From Staphylococcus marylandisciuri (GTDB taxonomy: Bacteria > Bacillota > Bacilli > Staphylococcales > Staphylococcaceae): a stretch of 64,000 nucleotides of DNA. Shown here piece by piece: positions 62,921 through 64,000 of the stretch. Both the position numbers and the translations under genes were made by a program. The DNA lies in assembly GCF_025519785.1 (NCBI RefSeq), contig NZ_JAOPKZ010000014.1:1-64000 (forward strand), written 5' to 3'. The notes under the pieces are model-generated. The model did no database searches. It was not told where the DNA came from and worked only from the letters and a program-made list of their open reading frames with translations. How positions within the stretch are numbered: position 1 is the stretch's first letter; every line of letters begins with the position of its first letter.

Positions 62921-63763
62921 ATGGCTGTTGATACTAAAAAAGAATGGTATTTAGAATATGATATAACGATTAATCGTGCTGGTTTATTAGGTGACGTTTC
63001 TAGCTTATTAGGGATGATGGGTATAAGTATTGTCACTATTAATGGAATTGAAGAGAGTCGTCGAGGTTTGTTAATAAAGACCGATAACCTTGAGAAAGTA
63101 AAAAGGTTTGAAAATATCGTTCAAGAAATAGATGATATTACAATTACGAAACTCCGCGAACCTGATTTAAGAGACCGATTAGCTGTGCGCCACGGTCGAT
63201 ACATAGAACAGGATGCAGATGATAAAAAAACTTTCCGTTTTGAGCGAGAAGATTTAGGTTTACTCGTCGATTTTATGGCGGAATTGTTTAAGGAAAATGA
63301 GCATAAATTAATAGGAATACGAGGGATGCCTCGTGTAGGTAAGACTGAATCAATTGTTGCAGCTAGCGTCTGTGCTCATAAGCGTTGGCTTTTCATAAGT
63401 TCAACACTGATCAAACAGACAGTGCGGAGCTCATTAATCAAAGGTGAATATGACGCTGATCATGTATATATAATTGATGGCGCGGTGACTGCTAGGGAAG
63501 CGAACCAAAAACATCAAGACCTAGTCAAAGAAGTTATGAAATTACCTTCAATTAAAGTGGTAGAACATCCTGATTTATTCATTGAAACAAGTGATTACGA
63601 AATGAGTGACTTCGACTATATTATTGAGCTGAGAGAGAATAAAGATCAAGAAATACAGTATGAAGAGATGAAGAAACATACTGTTAAAAGTAAGAATAAC
63701 TTAAGCTTTGGAAATGACGAATTTGGAGATGGCTTCGGTGGAGGCTTCGGTTTCTTTGAGTGA
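62921..63763 (+). CDS. ymfK: DUF3388 protein with ACT-like and P-loop regions (YmfK-like)
   Basis: The 280 residues have an ACT-like N-terminus (INRAGLLGDVSSLLGMMGIS at 18-37), a P-loop GIRGMPRVGKTES at 132-144 with a possible Walker B near VYIIDGA, and a glycine/phenylalanine-rich end (FGDGFGGGFGFFE). The biochemical role is not known. It is separated from ymfI by a 278-bp gap and followed by the RodZ-like gene, as in Bacillus ymfK-ymfM. ATG 62921 follows AAAGGGG. Confidence 0.88.
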   Translation: MAVDTKKEWYLEYDITINRAGLLGDVSSLLGMMGISIVTINGIEESRRGLLIKTDNLEKVKRFENIVQEIDDITITKLREPDLRDRLAVRHGRYIEQDADDKKTFRFEREDLGLLVDFMAELFKENEHKLIGIRGMPRVGKTESIVAASVCAHKRWLFISSTLIKQTVRSSLIKGEYDADHVYIIDGAVTAREANQKHQDLVKEVMKLPSIKVVEHPDLFIETSDYEMSDFDYIIELRENKDQEIQYEEMKKHTVKSKNNLSFGNDEFGDGFGGGFGFFE

Positions 63764-63795
63764 TAAGCTAACGATGTGATAGGAGGGCTTGCTAA

Positions 63796-64000
63796 GTGGA
63801 ACGCGTTGGTCAAGTATTGAAAGGGCGAAGAGAACGTTTAGGAATGACTTTATCGGAACTTGAGAAACAAACAGAAATTAAACGTCATACTTTGAGGTTA
63901 ATTGAAGATAACGACTTTGAAGCACTTAGTAATCCACATTATTCTGAAGGATTAATCTCTAAATATGCGAATGCTGTAAACTTTGATGCTGAGCATTTAA
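63796..64000 (+). CDS. RodZ-like helix-turn-helix protein (YmfM), 3' truncated by window end
   Basis: Only the first 68 codons are inside the window: a HTH_25 domain (VGQVLKGRRERLGMTLSELE, then TEIKRHTLRLIEDNDFEAL). In the family a membrane anchor follows and the protein belongs to the elongation/shape machinery; that part is beyond the window. GTG 63796 lies eight bases after AGGAGGG. The next genes in relatives are pgsA, cinA and recA. Confidence 0.85.
   Translation, partial: MERVGQVLKGRRERLGMTLSELEKQTEIKRHTLRLIEDNDFEALSNPHYSEGLISKYANAVNFDAEHL

Overview
The window is a 64 kb stretch of core chromosome from a staphylococcus. The gene order fapR-plsX-fabD-fabG-acpP-rnc-smc-ftsY-ffh-rpsP-rimM-trmD-rplS, rbgA-rnhB-sucCD-dprA-topA-trmFO-xerC-hslVU-codY-rpsB-tsf-pyrH-frr-uppS-cdsA-rseP-proS-polC-rimP-nusA-infB-rbfA-truB-ribF-rpsO-pnp-rnjB-ftsK-ymfFHIK is the familiar Staphylococcus arrangement. 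The proteins read as close orthologues of S. aureus proteins, the DNA is AT-rich, and the intergenic palindromes include a STAR-type repeat. It does not look like S. aureus itself: from memory of that genome, lytN and fmhC lie between sucD and dprA and a GntR-type regulator lies between ftsK and the M16 peptidase genes, and both are absent here. No tRNA, rRNA, CRISPR array, prophage or intact insertion sequence was seen. Every intact gene is on the + strand.

Layout. 1-600 is repeats and a terminator. 611-5157 is the fatty-acid/phospholipid cluster under FapR, followed by RNase III. 5160-5943 holds a decayed IS200/IS605 element. 5944-12479 is SMC and the signal recognition particle genes. 13102-15387 is the S16/RimM/TrmD/L19 cluster. 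15854-16711 is an orphan iron-siderophore-type binding protein without a signal peptide, followed by a − strand remnant of an IS1182-like transposase. 17081-18728 is ribosome GTPase RbgA and RNase HII. 18825-20921 is succinyl-CoA synthetase. 21231-27675 is DprA, topoisomerase I, TrmFO, XerC and HslV, and 27817-30023 is HslU and CodY. 30250-33552 is S2, EF-Ts, UMP kinase and ribosome recycling factor. 33826-38635 is the undecaprenyl/CDP-diacylglycerol/RseP/ProS cluster. 39009-43325 is PolC. 43626-50239 is the nusA-infB operon. 50252-56530 is RibF, S15, PNPase and RNase J2. 56671-59064 is FtsK. 59379 to the end is the ymfF-ymfH-ymfI-ymfK cluster with the start of a RodZ-like gene cut by the window edge.

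The genes are mostly housekeeping: lipid synthesis feeds the membrane, SRP/FtsY and RseP serve it, and ribosome assembly and translation factors (RimM, TrmD, RbgA, RimP, RbfA, IF-2, RRF, EF-Ts) are interleaved with RNA decay enzymes (RNase III, PNPase, RNase J2). I found no convincing new defence or biosynthetic system. What is unusual lies between the genes: a family of modular palindromic repeats found in about a dozen gaps, one copy of which sits inside a dead transposase gene; two unannotated IS relics; a dprA gene that appears to begin at an ATC codon behind an ideal Shine-Dalgarno; and readable FapR, CcpA-type and Fur-like operator candidates.
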